Notes: generated from the sequence alone by a model not told the origin. Counted from the stretch's first letter, positions 39,432 to 49,718 are shown. The stretch: 64,000 nt of DNA from Planctomycetota bacterium (GCA_016712275.1 JADJRI010000001.1:124001-188000); one strand, 5' to 3'. Translations and numbers: made by a program.

Positions 39432-39700
39432 CCGCGGTTTTGTGTTGCTTTCCGCGGCAGGCCACGCGATTTCTCGCGTGAAAAGTTTGCTCAGCTTCCT
39501 CCGAAATCCGGAGACAAGCTGAACGGCTTTAACTTCGCGTTTTCGACAATCCGTGTCGAAACTCCACGTCGTTTTCGCAATTGGCTTCGGCCTTTGCGCC
39601 GCGTTTCAAACTGCGATTCGCCGTGCATGGCCCTCGCAAGTCCTACTTGCGGTGACCGCCTTTCCTATCGGGCTACGGCTGATGGGACTTTCGTTAGTCC
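39432..39700 (-). promoter_or_regulatory. Hairpin-rich leader upstream of the flagellin gene
   Basis: No gene between 39414 and 39859, but a series of inverted repeats. In plus-strand coordinates: GGACT/AGTCC (39685-39700), CGCAAGT-CCT-ACTTGCG (39635-39651), TTTCGACA-ATCCG-TGTCGAAA (39541-39561), CAGCTT/AAGCTG around CTCCG/CGGAG (39492-39521), CACGCGA-TTTC-TCGCGTG (39463-39480; a GAAA tetraloop in the minus-strand RNA), and CCGCGG/CCGCGG (39432-39457). A weak sigma-28-like TAAAG...CCGGAT lies near 39505-39530. The fold could stabilise flagellin mRNA or regulate its translation. Confidence 0.5.
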
Positions 39701-39859
39701 ATGAATGATCTTCATCAAAATCAACGGCAAGTCCTGCCTTCAGGGCGACAAGGTCCTGAAATCATGCCACGTTGCGGCTTGCGGGCTCAATCGGCACGAA
39801 CGGGGTACATTTTTATGAGACGGAAATACGCCTTCGTTGAATTCGAGGCGGCTGACAGC

Positions 39860-40618
39860 TTAAGAAAAAATTTGCAGGAAATTCTGCTCTGAGATGGCTG
39901 CTTTGCCGGCGACCAGCGCGTCGATCTGGGTAACCCCACCGGCTTGGCGGATGAAATTCGTATCCATCAGAACAGATGTCGCCGCTGCCGCATTCTCGGC
40001 GGCCACATCCGTCGATGATTGGGCGGGATCAACGGCCGTCGCCATAAACTCAGCGATCTCTTCTCGTATACCGGCAAGCTGGAACATCGATGCTCGAAGA
40101 ATGGCCCGCGCGTCCGCAGCGCAGCCGCTTTGCACATCGTAATCGCCTTCGTGTGCCAAGGCCGTCAGAAAGCCGCCAATTCGCAAGTTGCCGAGCATCG
40201 ATGTGTGGATTCGGGGTAGGGTGAGCGATTTCGTCGCCGCCCCATTGTCCCCATCAATTACGATTGTCCACGTTCCATTAAAGAGATGCTCACCGTTACA
40301 TCTGGCTTCGCTGCACGCGCGATCGATCGAGGCGATCAACCCATCGATTTCGCGCTGCCAATCCACCGGCGCAGACAATTGCGGCGCCGCCGAATCGGAC
40401 GCAGCACCTTCGTCGATCAGTTGCGCTTCAATGTGCTTCCAGACATTGTCGATTTTCTGAAGAAGTGAATATGCCGTATTCGCGCGTGATCGGCCGTCAT
40501 TAATGCTGAATTGGCCTGAACAATAGCGATTGAGATGGATTCCGTTGCAAATTGAAAGTCCGACGGCAAGTCGCTGCCGGCGGTGAAGCTGATGCGAAGC
40601 CGCGGGGCCGGTCGTCAT
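39860..40618 (-). CDS. Divergent flagellin-like protein
   Basis: 252 residues. The middle resembles the flagellin N-terminal coiled region (NTAYSLLQKIDNVWKHIEAQ, then DWQREIDGLIASIDRACSEA, CNGEHLFNGTWTIVIDGDNG), and the end resembles D0 (AAAATSVLMDTNFIRQAGGV, then LVAGKAAISEQNFLQIFS). The usual N-terminal LSSGLRIN block is not seen; SICNGIHLNRYCSGQFSIND may be a degenerate form, or an indel may hide the true start. Directly upstream of fliC on the same strand. It may be a minor flagellin or a hook-filament junction-like protein. Confidence 0.55.
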   Translation of the reverse strand: MTTGPAASHQLHRRQRLAVGLSICNGIHLNRYCSGQFSINDGRSRANTAYSLLQKIDNVWKHIEAQLIDEGAASDSAAPQLSAPVDWQREIDGLIASIDRACSEARCNGEHLFNGTWTIVIDGDNGAATKSLTLPRIHTSMLGNLRIGGFLTALAHEGDYDVQSGCAADARAILRASMFQLAGIREEIAEFMATAVDPAQSSTDVAAENAAAATSVLMDTNFIRQAGGVTQIDALVAGKAAISEQNFLQIFS

Positions 40619-40766
40619 CGTGCGCGTTTCGCGGCGGCGTGCGATGGGGACGCAGGTGTCCGGCCAGGAGCGGTTTGATGCGGCAACGATCTCGCTTCAT
40701 CGACATGAGACCTTGAATCGTCCGTCGCGAGTGCGCGACTGAGATAATCCGACGGCAGCGTCCGAA

Positions 40767-41966
40767 TCAACCAAGCACCGATGCTTCGCGGACGCTCGGC
40801 ATATGAAGCCAGGGTGCGAGCGTAATGATCGGAAGCGACTCATACTTTTGTCCGAGTGCATGGCTGATGTCTTCCGCGACGCCTGGCGAAAGCGAACCCA
40901 CCACGAGCCCGTCGACCGACTGGACATTGAAGCCATCGCAAGCACGCAGGTTGATGCCTCGCCACATTCGATCGTGGCCGATCGACTCGGGCGAATCATA
41001 AACAGCATGGATATGAAAGCCAAGCGAATTCGCAAGACCGACGATTTGTTCGCAGCCTTTTCCGCGCGACCAGACGGCGATTCGGCGAATCGCACGCTTA
41101 TCGGCCCACTCGCGCAAAACCCGCCGCGCAGTTTTGATGCCGAAGAGGTGCTCGAACTGATCGAGCGTCAGCGGCACTTCGTCGCTTGTGCCATTATCGT
41201 GACGCTTCGATTCCTGCAGGCCCTGTTCAAATCCGGCGGACGCATTTTCCTTACGGGCGACACGGGCATACCGTTCGACTGTGGATGCGATCAGATCGTC
41301 GCGCAGCGCGGGCGGCGCGAATTTGCGCCAAAGCGCGATGTTGTTTCGCACGAGAAAGCGCAGCATTCGGTTGTTGTCGCGGTTTTCAAGCGTTCTTCGG
41401 TGATGCACGATCAGATCGCCATGCGGTTCAACGCATAAGCCGTGCTGCCAAAGCCGGCAACAGAGGTCATATTCCTCGACATAATAATCGTAGTCGGTAG
41501 GGAATCCGCCGACATCCAGAAAAGCATCGCGCCGCACCGCCCCACCGCAGTTGAAGAAAATCCCCGGCACGCCGCCGGCATCGTGCCGTCCATCCGAATC
41601 GGCCAGCAACACGCGGCATGCGATGGCGCCCAGTTCCGGCCGATCCGACATGCGCCGAACGACCTTCCCAATGACGCCAGGATCCGGCCAACTGTCATCA
41701 TCGAGCATCAGCAGGACACGACCCTTCGCACTTTCCGCGCCCGCATTGCGCGCCGAGGAGGAACGGTTCTCGCCAAGCTCGATCCAGTGCACCGCCGGGA
41801 ATTCGCTTCGCAATGAAAGCGTTCCGTCCGTCGAACCATTGTCGACAACGATGACTTCAAATCCATGATCCGGCAACTCGGCCAGCGACTTCAAAGTGCG
41901 CGCCAGCACCGCGCGCCTGGTGCGTGTCGGGATGATTACACTGCAATCAACTGACCTGAGCGGCAT
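40767..41966 (-). CDS. Family 2 glycosyltransferase
   Basis: 399 residues. GT-A fold: SVIIPTRTRRAVLARTLKSL, FEVIVVDNGSTDGT, then the metal-binding DDD in VLLMLDDDSWPDPGV, acceptor region FFNCGGAVRRDAFLDVGGFP and YYVEEYDLCCRLW. A C-terminal extension (about 285-399) looks like a second Rossmann-type domain (RRIAVWSRGKGCEQIVGLAN). It lies between the heptose-activating enzyme gene and the flagellin genes, so glycosylation of flagellin or surface glycan is a reasonable inference. Substrate unknown. Confidence 0.88.
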   Translation of the reverse strand: MPLRSVDCSVIIPTRTRRAVLARTLKSLAELPDHGFEVIVVDNGSTDGTLSLRSEFPAVHWIELGENRSSSARNAGAESAKGRVLLMLDDDSWPDPGVIGKVVRRMSDRPELGAIACRVLLADSDGRHDAGGVPGIFFNCGGAVRRDAFLDVGGFPTDYDYYVEEYDLCCRLWQHGLCVEPHGDLIVHHRRTLENRDNNRMLRFLVRNNIALWRKFAPPALRDDLIASTVERYARVARKENASAGFEQGLQESKRHDNGTSDEVPLTLDQFEHLFGIKTARRVLREWADKRAIRRIAVWSRGKGCEQIVGLANSLGFHIHAVYDSPESIGHDRMWRGINLRACDGFNVQSVDGLVVGSLSPGVAEDISHALGQKYESLPIITLAPWLHMPSVREASVLG

Positions 41967-42031
41967 GGGTCAATCCGTTGCGAGAAAAACTTCTCTCGTT
42001 TGCGTCGCCACGTATCGGTGAAGCATGCAAT

Positions 42032-43615
42032 TCAGCACGATTGGCAATGGCCCTGCGCATTTCGTCCATGCCAACGGGCATCACTCCCCAATCGATCGAC
42101 GGCCATCGATGCCGAAACGGCACCAAGATAGGCCGATTGCATTAACGAGCCGCCCGCGGCTATGCCCAACGCTGCTGCGGACAAAAGGGAATCGCCGGCC
42201 CCCAAGCGATCAGCGACATGCGTTGCAAAGGTCGGCAGGTATTCACTGAGCAACCGTCCGTTCCATGATGGACAATTGCGATCCTGCGAAGGACGGTCAA
42301 AGGTGACGAGTCCGTTCTTGCCAAGGGTGACAATGAGTCGGCGTGCCTGGGTCTCCTTCAGCACACGATACGCGAGCGACGACAGGCCCTCGTCGCGGGC
42401 ATTCCATGCGAGCCGCAGCCGACGCTCCGAACAGCAAACAAGGTCGGCCGCCCGCATCACTTCAGGATTGGATTGCGTTTCACCCCAGCCGGCCGCCAAG
42501 AATGGGACGCGGCCCTGCAATTCCGAATGAATCAAGCGAAGCAGGCCCGACGAAAGCAACCCAAACCCGGCATCGTGCAACACGATGCCGTCCGCTCGCA
42601 TTGCGGCTGATTCGAGCCTTTCAAGTGTATCCCGCTCGTCGGCGGCATCCGGCGTCATGGGTGAAACGCGATGCACCTTAAAGACTTTTTGCTCATCCAC
42701 GAGGAATCGAGTGCGAAGCGGGGCATCGGAAGTCGAGTCGATGCATTGCAACTCCACGCCTGCTTTCTCAAGTTCTTCCTTGAGCCAATTCGACAGCGGA
42801 CCCCGCCCTGCCGTTGTCACCAGAATCGGCGTCGCGCCCATCTCGGCGAGTTGGAGCGCGATAAAGCCAGCCCCGCCGACAAAGTCCTTCTCGTCGAGCT
42901 GGCGTAGCGACATCATCGGCGACTCGGTCGACATCGCGCCGGAATCGCAGAGGACATAGCGCTCGACAACCACATCGCCGCAAACGACGATTCGTTTGCC
43001 GGCTGCTCGATTTAGAATTCCGCTGATCTCTGTGCGACTGATGTCGTTTCGCCGACAAACGGCCGCGAGCCGCTGACGCTGCAAGTCGACATTGCCCTCC
43101 ATTTCCGCAACGATGCGACTTGAGCTGAAAACGACATCTCCGCTGGAGAAAACGGTGCGGCCGCCATGGGACTCGACGATCGCGCGTTCGGCCAGAAAGC
43201 GCGGGTCGTCGCTTGTGGCGTACTCCCTGCCCTTGACGTAGACATCAGGACGCACGAGTCGCAGCAATTCGGCGGCGGTGGGATGCGGATCGATCACGAC
43301 GTAGTCGACAAACGCAAGCGCCGCGAGATTTTCGGCACGAAGCTCCTGCGGGATGTAAGGACGATGCACGCCCTTTTGAATTTGCGCATCGCCGGTGATT
43401 GAAACCACCAGGATATCGCCCTGCGTTCTGGCGAATTGAAGATACCGAATGTGCCCGGGATGCACGATGTCAAAGCAGCCGTGACATTGAACAATGACAG
43501 GAGTTCCTGCCTGAGGCCCGCCGTGCCGCGCTTGGCCGACAAGTCGAGCAAGCGATTCCGGCGTCAAAATTTTTTTGCGAATATCGGCGATCGATCCGTG
43601 ATCGGCCTGATTCAT
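42032..43615 (-). CDS. hldE: Bifunctional nucleotidyltransferase-PfkB kinase (HldE-like, reversed domain order)
   Basis: 527 residues from ATG 43615, with GGAAGG upstream. N-terminal nucleotidyltransferase (about 40-170): VQCHGCFDIVHPGHIRYLQF with the HxGH motif, AALAFVDYVVID, VKGREYATSDDPRF. C-terminal ribokinase-type domain: GGAGFIALQLAEMGATPILV, LIVTLGKNGLVTFD, and catalytic DRLGAGDSLLSAAALG. E. coli HldE has kinase first and adenylyltransferase second; here the order is reversed. It should phosphorylate a heptose-7-phosphate and activate the sugar with a nucleotide. Together with the downstream glycosyltransferase it suggests heptose-containing glycans. Confidence 0.85.
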   Translation of the reverse strand: MNQADHGSIADIRKKILTPESLARLVGQARHGGPQAGTPVIVQCHGCFDIVHPGHIRYLQFARTQGDILVVSITGDAQIQKGVHRPYIPQELRAENLAALAFVDYVVIDPHPTAAELLRLVRPDVYVKGREYATSDDPRFLAERAIVESHGGRTVFSSGDVVFSSSRIVAEMEGNVDLQRQRLAAVCRRNDISRTEISGILNRAAGKRIVVCGDVVVERYVLCDSGAMSTESPMMSLRQLDEKDFVGGAGFIALQLAEMGATPILVTTAGRGPLSNWLKEELEKAGVELQCIDSTSDAPLRTRFLVDEQKVFKVHRVSPMTPDAADERDTLERLESAAMRADGIVLHDAGFGLLSSGLLRLIHSELQGRVPFLAAGWGETQSNPEVMRAADLVCCSERRLRLAWNARDEGLSSLAYRVLKETQARRLIVTLGKNGLVTFDRPSQDRNCPSWNGRLLSEYLPTFATHVADRLGAGDSLLSAAALGIAAGGSLMQSAYLGAVSASMAVDRLGSDARWHGRNAQGHCQSC

Positions 43616-43668
43616 GATAAGAGCCTTCCGTTGGCTCGTCGGACATTGCCGACGAAGCGGCACTTCAT

Positions 43669-44418
43669 TCAGCGATGGGCCAGCATTCGCACCGTCTCGA
43701 ACACCCCGCGCGCCGCCAGCGTTCCGATCATCAACAAAACCAGTATCCCAAGCGGAACGCAGAACAGCGGCCATGCCACCTGAATCAACTCGGCCGGCCG
43801 CGTGGTGAGGGTGCCAATCAGCGCAGCACACGCGCCGCAAATCACAATCGCGCCAAGCAAGCCTGCCGCATTGCCCCTGAGCGGAGACAAACGCACAGAG
43901 AATGAAATCAGCAAATAGGCCAGCAAATACACCTGCCAGTTTACGGAGTCTGATTGCCGCAGCCCGTCGAGCGTGGATTCGCCCAAGGTGATCAGGCCGC
44001 GCAGCTGCGCCCAAAATACTGACATTGTCGACGGCACTTCCGCAGCCACCGGCACATCCTGCACGGCCTGGAGGACCGGCTGGCCGAATCGCGTCAGTAC
44101 GACAAACATTGCGGTCAACGTAAAGATGAGCGGAACAAATCCGACGAGCAATGGTCCGAAAAATGGGAGATTCGGCTCGTAAAGATCGCCCTCGAATGGC
44201 TTGGGATCCTTCTTGTCCGGCGGGGCGACGGCTTTCGGATTGACCTTGGCACCGGTCACGAGCAGCGCCACGATGCGTCCGATATAGGCAACCGCGGTTC
44301 CGGGGAACAAAAGGATATCGAGTGTGCGCGGTTTGACCATCGTGCCCCATAAATGGCTCACGCCCCATGCCATTAGCACGGCGACAAGCAACCAGATTGA
44401 GGCGGCGGCGTAGATCAT
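43669..44418 (-). CDS. Multi-pass membrane protein, unknown function
   Basis: About 249 residues from ATG 44418 (a longer reading to 44490 adds a non-hydrophobic lead). Five or six hydrophobic segments: IWLLVAVLMAWGVSHLWGTM, DILLFPGTAVAYIGRIVALL, FGPLLVGFVPLIFTLTAMFV, QVYLLAYLLISFSV, GLLGAIVICGACAALIGTL, WPLFCVPLGILVLLMIGTL. No catalytic motif seen. It precedes the HldE-like gene by 53 nt. Confidence 0.65.
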   Translation of the reverse strand: MIYAAASIWLLVAVLMAWGVSHLWGTMVKPRTLDILLFPGTAVAYIGRIVALLVTGAKVNPKAVAPPDKKDPKPFEGDLYEPNLPFFGPLLVGFVPLIFTLTAMFVVLTRFGQPVLQAVQDVPVAAEVPSTMSVFWAQLRGLITLGESTLDGLRQSDSVNWQVYLLAYLLISFSVRLSPLRGNAAGLLGAIVICGACAALIGTLTTRPAELIQVAWPLFCVPLGILVLLMIGTLAARGVFETVRMLAHR

Positions 44419-44575
44419 TTCGACGGCTCGCGCAATTTCTGCGGGCGCGCACCGTGCGCGCATCGCAATTACAAGTATCGGCCAGTTCAAAAGAGCGAAT
44501 TAGCGGCTGATTCGCGCCGCGATGGATTCAGGAGTGGAAAGGCGACTCGTAGAAGCCACCTGGAATATCGAGTTT

Positions 44576-45088
44576 TCAGTCAAGTCGGGTTAATTCGGCA
44601 AGTGCAAGCGGCAACCAGGGCGTGAATTGCGTCAGGGCACCGGCCAATTCATTTTTGAGTTGGTCAAGCGGCGACCAACGCCAATCGTCGATTTCAAGGC
44701 GATTGGGTCGGGGCTGGCCATTAAAAAGGCCGGTAAGAACGTGAAGAAATTCGCGCTCCGTCAAATTGCTGATCGGATCATGTGCTTCGTAGATGAGCGT
44801 TGTGCGGCCTGAAAGCGAAGCCAGGATACCAAACTCTTCATCGAGTCGTCGCCCGGCCGCTTGGGTGACGCTCTCACCGGGACGGGGATGGCCGCAGCAC
44901 GTGTTTGACCAGAGTCCGCCAAAGTGATATTTCACCTTGGCGCGCCGCTGGAGCAGCACGTCTCCCGATGGATTGAACAGGAAAATCGAGAATGCCCGAT
45001 GGAGCCGGCCGCCGCCCCGATGGGCTTGCAGCTTTTCCTCGATGCCGACTTGTTCGTCTCGTTCGTTAACGAGAATGACCTGTTCCAT
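44576..45088 (-). CDS. idi: Isopentenyl-diphosphate delta-isomerase, type I
   Basis: 170 residues from ATG 45088, where the family begins (MEQVILVNERDEQVGIEEKL); longer frames upstream overlap secA. Contains LHRAFSIFLFNPSGDVLLQR, the active-site LWSNTCCGHPRPGE with the catalytic cysteine, the Nudix helix AAGRRLDEEFGI and EREFLHVLTG with the catalytic glutamate. It interconverts IPP and DMAPP in isoprenoid synthesis. It starts 40 nt after secA, so the two may share a transcript. Confidence 0.93.
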   Translation of the reverse strand: MEQVILVNERDEQVGIEEKLQAHRGGGRLHRAFSIFLFNPSGDVLLQRRAKVKYHFGGLWSNTCCGHPRPGESVTQAAGRRLDEEFGILASLSGRTTLIYEAHDPISNLTEREFLHVLTGLFNGQPRPNRLEIDDWRWSPLDQLKNELAGALTQFTPWLPLALAELTRLD

Positions 45089-45128
45089 GCGAAATCTCGT
45101 GCCCGGCCATCGGACGCCGCTCAGTTGA

Positions 45129-48100
45129 TCATGCAAAGCCGGCCTTGCCGTGGCATTGCTTGTATTTTTTGCCGCTGCCGCAGGGACAGGGATCGTTACG
45201 GCCGACCTTGGGTTGTTCGCGGCGAATCGTCTCGATCTTGTGCTCCTGATTTTGTGCCTGCATGGCCGCATTGCGATCTTTATCAACTTGGCCGGAAAAG
45301 CCCTGATTTGTGGATTCGGCGTGGCGGGCGGCGGCAATGTTGTATTTGTTCTGTATTTCCGCCTCTTCCGCCAGTCGCGCACGGAAGATAATGCCCGTCA
45401 CCTTGTCCTCGATCGATGCCTGCATCTCGAGGAACATGCCGAAGCCTTCCTTCTTATAGGCAATCTTCGGATCCTGCTCGGCATAGCCGCGAAGGCCGAT
45501 CGACTCTTTCAACAGATCGATCGCGTGCATGTGCTCTTTCCATGCCTGATCGTAAATCTGCAGGAGCACGTATCTTTCGAGCATGGTCAATTCGCGGCGG
45601 ACCAGGTCACGGCCGAACATGATGAGTGCCGCGCGCTTGTCCTCCATGTTCTTGAACGTGTCGTCGTCGAAGGCAGCGCCGAATCGCTTGCGACCCCATT
45701 CGGCCAGCGGTTCGATATTCGTTGAACCGAGCCTGGCCAATTCGGCATCGACCTCCTTTTCCAGCCGGTCGCTCGATGCGTATTCCGCATTGAACCGAAA
45801 GAGTTCCTCCGCGACTTCACGCGGGCCGCGCTTTCTGACATCGTCCACGGTCCAGCTCAGGCCGAACTTGAAGTTGGCCCATTGCGCCAATGCATCGGCG
45901 GAATATGCGTTGTCGGCCCGTTCATTGAGAATCGTCCGTTCGAGAATCCACTCAACGGGATACCTGGCCTCACGAACGCGATAGGCCTCTTGAATCGACT
46001 CGCGGACCTTCTTCGTCAATTCGTCGTTCGACATCTCGACGAACCCTTCTATCGCGATTTCGATGCCCATTTTCTGCTGGGCCCAATTCACAAACGTCTT
46101 TTTTCCGTATTCGCCGTCGAAGAAACGCTCGATCGGTTTGAGGTCAATACTCTCGAATTTGGCCTCAGCCGAGTCGAGAAAAGACTCCTTCACTTCGTCC
46201 ATCGACATCGACTTGAGCTGGTTTTGTGAAAGCTTGGAGCCGAATCGCGTTTCGCCCCATTTGGCAAGGCCGCGAATGTCCCACTGGGCCGGCTCGAGAT
46301 CGGGATCCATGTATTCGCCCACTGTCATCATAATGGCATTACGCGCCTCGTCGCGGGCGTTGTCACGGATGATCCGCTCTGTGCCGACGAGATCCTCGAT
46401 GTCCACGCTCTTCGGATCGATGGAGCCTTCCAATTCGCCCTTGGCCCATTCGACCACGCACTTCGCGCTGTATTGCTTGTCGAGGAATTTTTCGGCGGCG
46501 TTGCTGACGGTCGCATCGATCATTCGCCAGATCACTTCGACCAGCTTCGCGGATCGGCCCGGCTTGCTGGCGGCGAGAATCTCCTGTCGCTGCGAATAGA
46601 AGATCTTGCGCTGGTGATCCATGACTTCGTCGTATTCGAGCAAATGCTTGCGAATGCCGAAGTTCTTTTCCTCCACCTTTTTCTGGGCGCGTTCGATGCC
46701 CTTGTTGATGCTCTTCGCTTCGATGGCCATGCCCTCCTCGAAGCCCATGCGCTCCAGCATTTTGAGCATCCAGTCGCCCATGAACAGGCGCAGCAGCTCA
46801 TCGCCCAGCGACAGGAAGAATCGACTCGAACCGGGATCGCCCTGCCGGCCGGAACGGCCGCGAAGCTGGTTGTCGATACGGCGGGATTCGTGCCGTTCGG
46901 TGCCGATGATGTGCAACCCACATGGCACACTGAGCGAGCAGACTTTGCGGCCCATTTCCGGGAAGCGCGGATCGATCTTGGGCTTCCAGCAATGCGCGCA
47001 GTTCGTCTTCGGGTCGTAATCCGGACAACTGATGCAACACTTGGTGCCGATGACGCCCTTTTCGTGCCAGCCGTATTTGCGACCGCCGACGTTGTCGGGA
47101 GGCCCGAGATCGCCGATGCACTTTTCGTAGACCACGCCCTTTTGCAACTTGATGTCTGTGCCGCGACCCGCCATGTTGGTCGCGATCGTGACGTTGCCGA
47201 CGACTTGCTTGTCGCGGCCGCGCATTTTCTCGTGCGTTTCACCGGCCTTGGTGACGATCTCCGCTTCGCGGGCGTGCTGCTTGGCATTCAGCACTTCGTG
47301 ATCGATGCCATATTTTCGCGTCAAAAGGTTGGAGAGTTTCTCGGAATTTTCAATCGAGATGGTGCCGACCAGCACCGGCCGACCGCGCGACAGATCGCCG
47401 ATGGCATCGTCATATGCGTCGGCCATTTGGTTGCCGGTACCGTCGCCGCCCTTGAATTCGGCCAGTGCCGCCTCGATTTTCTCGGTGGAACGGCCCTGCT
47501 TCGTCAATATCGACTTTAAGTTCTTCAGCACAGGCTCCAGCGTGAAGGGATCGCTCGTTCGGCCCTTTGAATGAATATCTCGAATCTCCTCGACGATGGC
47601 GTTGTACTTGTCGTCGACGGTTTTGTAGATGCGATCGTGATGATCGACGCGATTCACCGGACGGTTTGTCGGAATCGAGACCACATCGAGGTTGTAAATC
47701 TTCGTGAACTCGTCGGCTTCGGTCATGGCCGTTCCGGTCATGCCGGCGCGAGCTTCATAGAGCTTGAAGAAATTCTGCAACGTAATTGTCGCAAGGGTTT
47801 GCGTCTCTTCCTTGACGCGCACGCCCTCCTTGGCTTCGACGGCCTGGTGCAACCCGTCCGACCATTGTCGGCCGTGCATGAGACGGCCGGTGAACGAGTC
47901 GACAATGATGATTTCGCCGTCCTTGACGACGTAATCCACGTCCTTCTCGTAAACCACATGGGCTCGCACCGAATTCTCGACCAGATGCGGCCATTCCATG
48001 TTGTCGCCGACATAGAGCGAGCCGACACCGAGCTGCTCCTGCGCGACCGTGACGCCGTCGTGCGTGATGCCGACGCTTTTTCGTTCCTTGGCCACAATGT

Positions 48101-49137
48101 AAAAGAGCTTGTGGCCGATGGCCTCGGCCTCTTCCTCGCCGATCCACGTCGGATCGGTCTTGAACCGTGCGATGGTGCCGGGAAATTTCGGATGATCGGA
48201 GAATTCCCGCGGCGGATCGTCGCCCCAGCTCTTGATGCGTTGCAGGGTTTCGTTCTGGGCTGTCAATTGCCTGGCAATCAGCGTGCGACCGACGGCATCA
48301 GCCGTGCGATAGCGAGTGACATCGTCCTCGGCGGGACCGCTGATGATGAGTGGCGTGCGCGCCTCGTCGATGAGAATCGAGTCCACTTCGTCGATGATCG
48401 AGAAATCCAGCGGCCCCTGAACCTGCTCCTCAAGGCTCGTCTTCATGTTGTCGCGAAGATAGTCAAAGCCGAATTCGTTGTTTGTGCCATAGGTGATATT
48501 GCAGGCATAGGCTTCGGCCCGAATGCCCTCGCGGCCGCCGGGATCGACCTGTGATTGGATGTAGCCAACGGTCATTCCGAGCAATTCGAAAATCGGCATG
48601 GCGAACTCGGCGTCGCGTTTCACGAGGTAGTCGTTGACCGTGATGGTGTGGACGTGTTTGCCTTCAAGCGCCTTTAGATATGCGGCAAGGTGGCAGACGA
48701 TGGTCTTGCCTTCGCCGGTTTTCATTTCTGCGATGGTGCCGCTGTAGAGAACCTGGCCGCCGACGAGCTGGCAATCGAAGTGGCGATGGTTGCGTGCCCT
48801 GCGCGAGGCCTTCGCGCAATGTCGCAAACGCCTCCGCAAGGGTTGATTCGATCGGTTCGCCATTGGCGATTCGCTCTCGAAGCGAGGCCGTACGCTCAAG
48901 CAAGTCCGTGCTCAGCCCAACGCGGATTCGCTGAAGTTCCTTTTCCCGTTCTTCAGGCGGCAAGTCGGCGGAAACAGCAACAGCGGCCGCCAGGAACTGC
49001 GCATCGAAGTCGCCGCGAAGCTGCGGCTCCAATGCGGTGATCTGCTCAGCAATCTGTCCGAATTTTTTGACGATACGCTCATTGCGCGAACCAAACACTT
49101 TTCGAAAAACTGATCCGACGGCTTCCAGCACGGCCAT
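45129..49137 (-). CDS. secA: Preprotein translocase ATPase SecA, enlarged, one frameshift
   Basis: About 1,335 residues against 901 in E. coli. N-terminus MAVLEAVGSVFRKVFGSRNE to LREGLA is in one frame; at about 48800 it changes and continues ARNHRHFDCQLVGGQVLYSG and the Walker A MKTGEGKT. DEAD-type IIDEVDSILIDEARTPLIIS, motif VATNMAGRGTD-like region TIATNMAGRGTDIKLQ, HESRRIDNQLRGRSGRQGDP are intact. A Cys-rich insertion (CCISCPDYD, NCAHCW, KVCSLSVPC) sits in NBD2, and the helical scaffold region is expanded. Ends with the zinc-binding SEC-C motif VGRNDPCPCGSGKKYKQCHG. Drives Sec export. Confidence 0.95.
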
Positions 49138-49260
49138 GTCTGCACCTAACGGAGAATGGAGAAACTCATGGTTACTAACTATTAAGAAATTGAATTGTTA
49201 CCAACTCGATCACGCGGCGGGCAACAAGAGTCACACTTGAGAAGGTGGTTTTGCTGTGAC

Positions 49261-49665
49261 TCAGGGGCCGTATAGGCCGCCGCTTCGATAAGAAATGGAT
49301 GAACTTCGGCGAAGTTGATGCCAATGCAAATGAGAAACTGCGATCGATTCGACTTGTGCCGCGTCTGCAACCAGTTTCCTGGGGCTGAGGGCGCGACGGG
49401 CAACAACCACCAGCATGAGGGCTGCGGCCGTCCAGCCGAGGCCGGTGGCCGAATCGATTCCGGTGATCCGGACTGAGCCAATCGTTCGAATGGCGACGGC
49501 GCCGGCACGCTCGGCCAAAGCAGCGCGGGTGAACGAATCGGCGGCGATTTCCACGCCGGCCATGGCCGCCACGGCCACCACCGCGCCCGTCCAGATAGAC
49601 ATGCGTGCGGATCGTTCGGCAGCGTGTTGGAAACGCCGCATCGAATTATACTCGTCGCCCGACAT
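49261..49665 (-). CDS. Small membrane protein, unknown function
   Basis: 134 residues from ATG 49665 (MSGDEYNSMRRFQHAAERSA); the frame reaches 49767, but that part overlaps a dispersed palindrome. Two hydrophobic stretches (MSIWTGAVVAVAAMAGVEI and GLGWTAAALMLVVVARRAL). The C-terminus is Ser/Tyr-rich and may be affected by an indel. No family recognised. Confidence 0.45.
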   Translation of the reverse strand: MSGDEYNSMRRFQHAAERSARMSIWTGAVVAVAAMAGVEIAADSFTRAALAERAGAVAIRTIGSVRITGIDSATGLGWTAAALMLVVVARRALSPRKLVADAAQVESIAVSHLHWHQLRRSSSISYRSGGLYGP

Positions 49666-49718
49666 AGACCGGCTATTGTAGTAGCGTGAGAAACGCGTCA
49701 CAACGACAATTCCGGCCC

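Noticed and set aside
39505..39530. A sigma-28 promoter for fliC
   Set aside because: TAAAG matches but the -10 half has only part of GCCGATAA; too weak to call.
39601..39700. A c-di-GMP or other known riboswitch upstream of flagellin
   Set aside because: I compared it with the c-di-GMP-I core and could not find the conserved bases; only generic hairpins remain.
47571..48554. A 327-codon plus-strand frame
   Set aside because: Antisense to SecA motifs.
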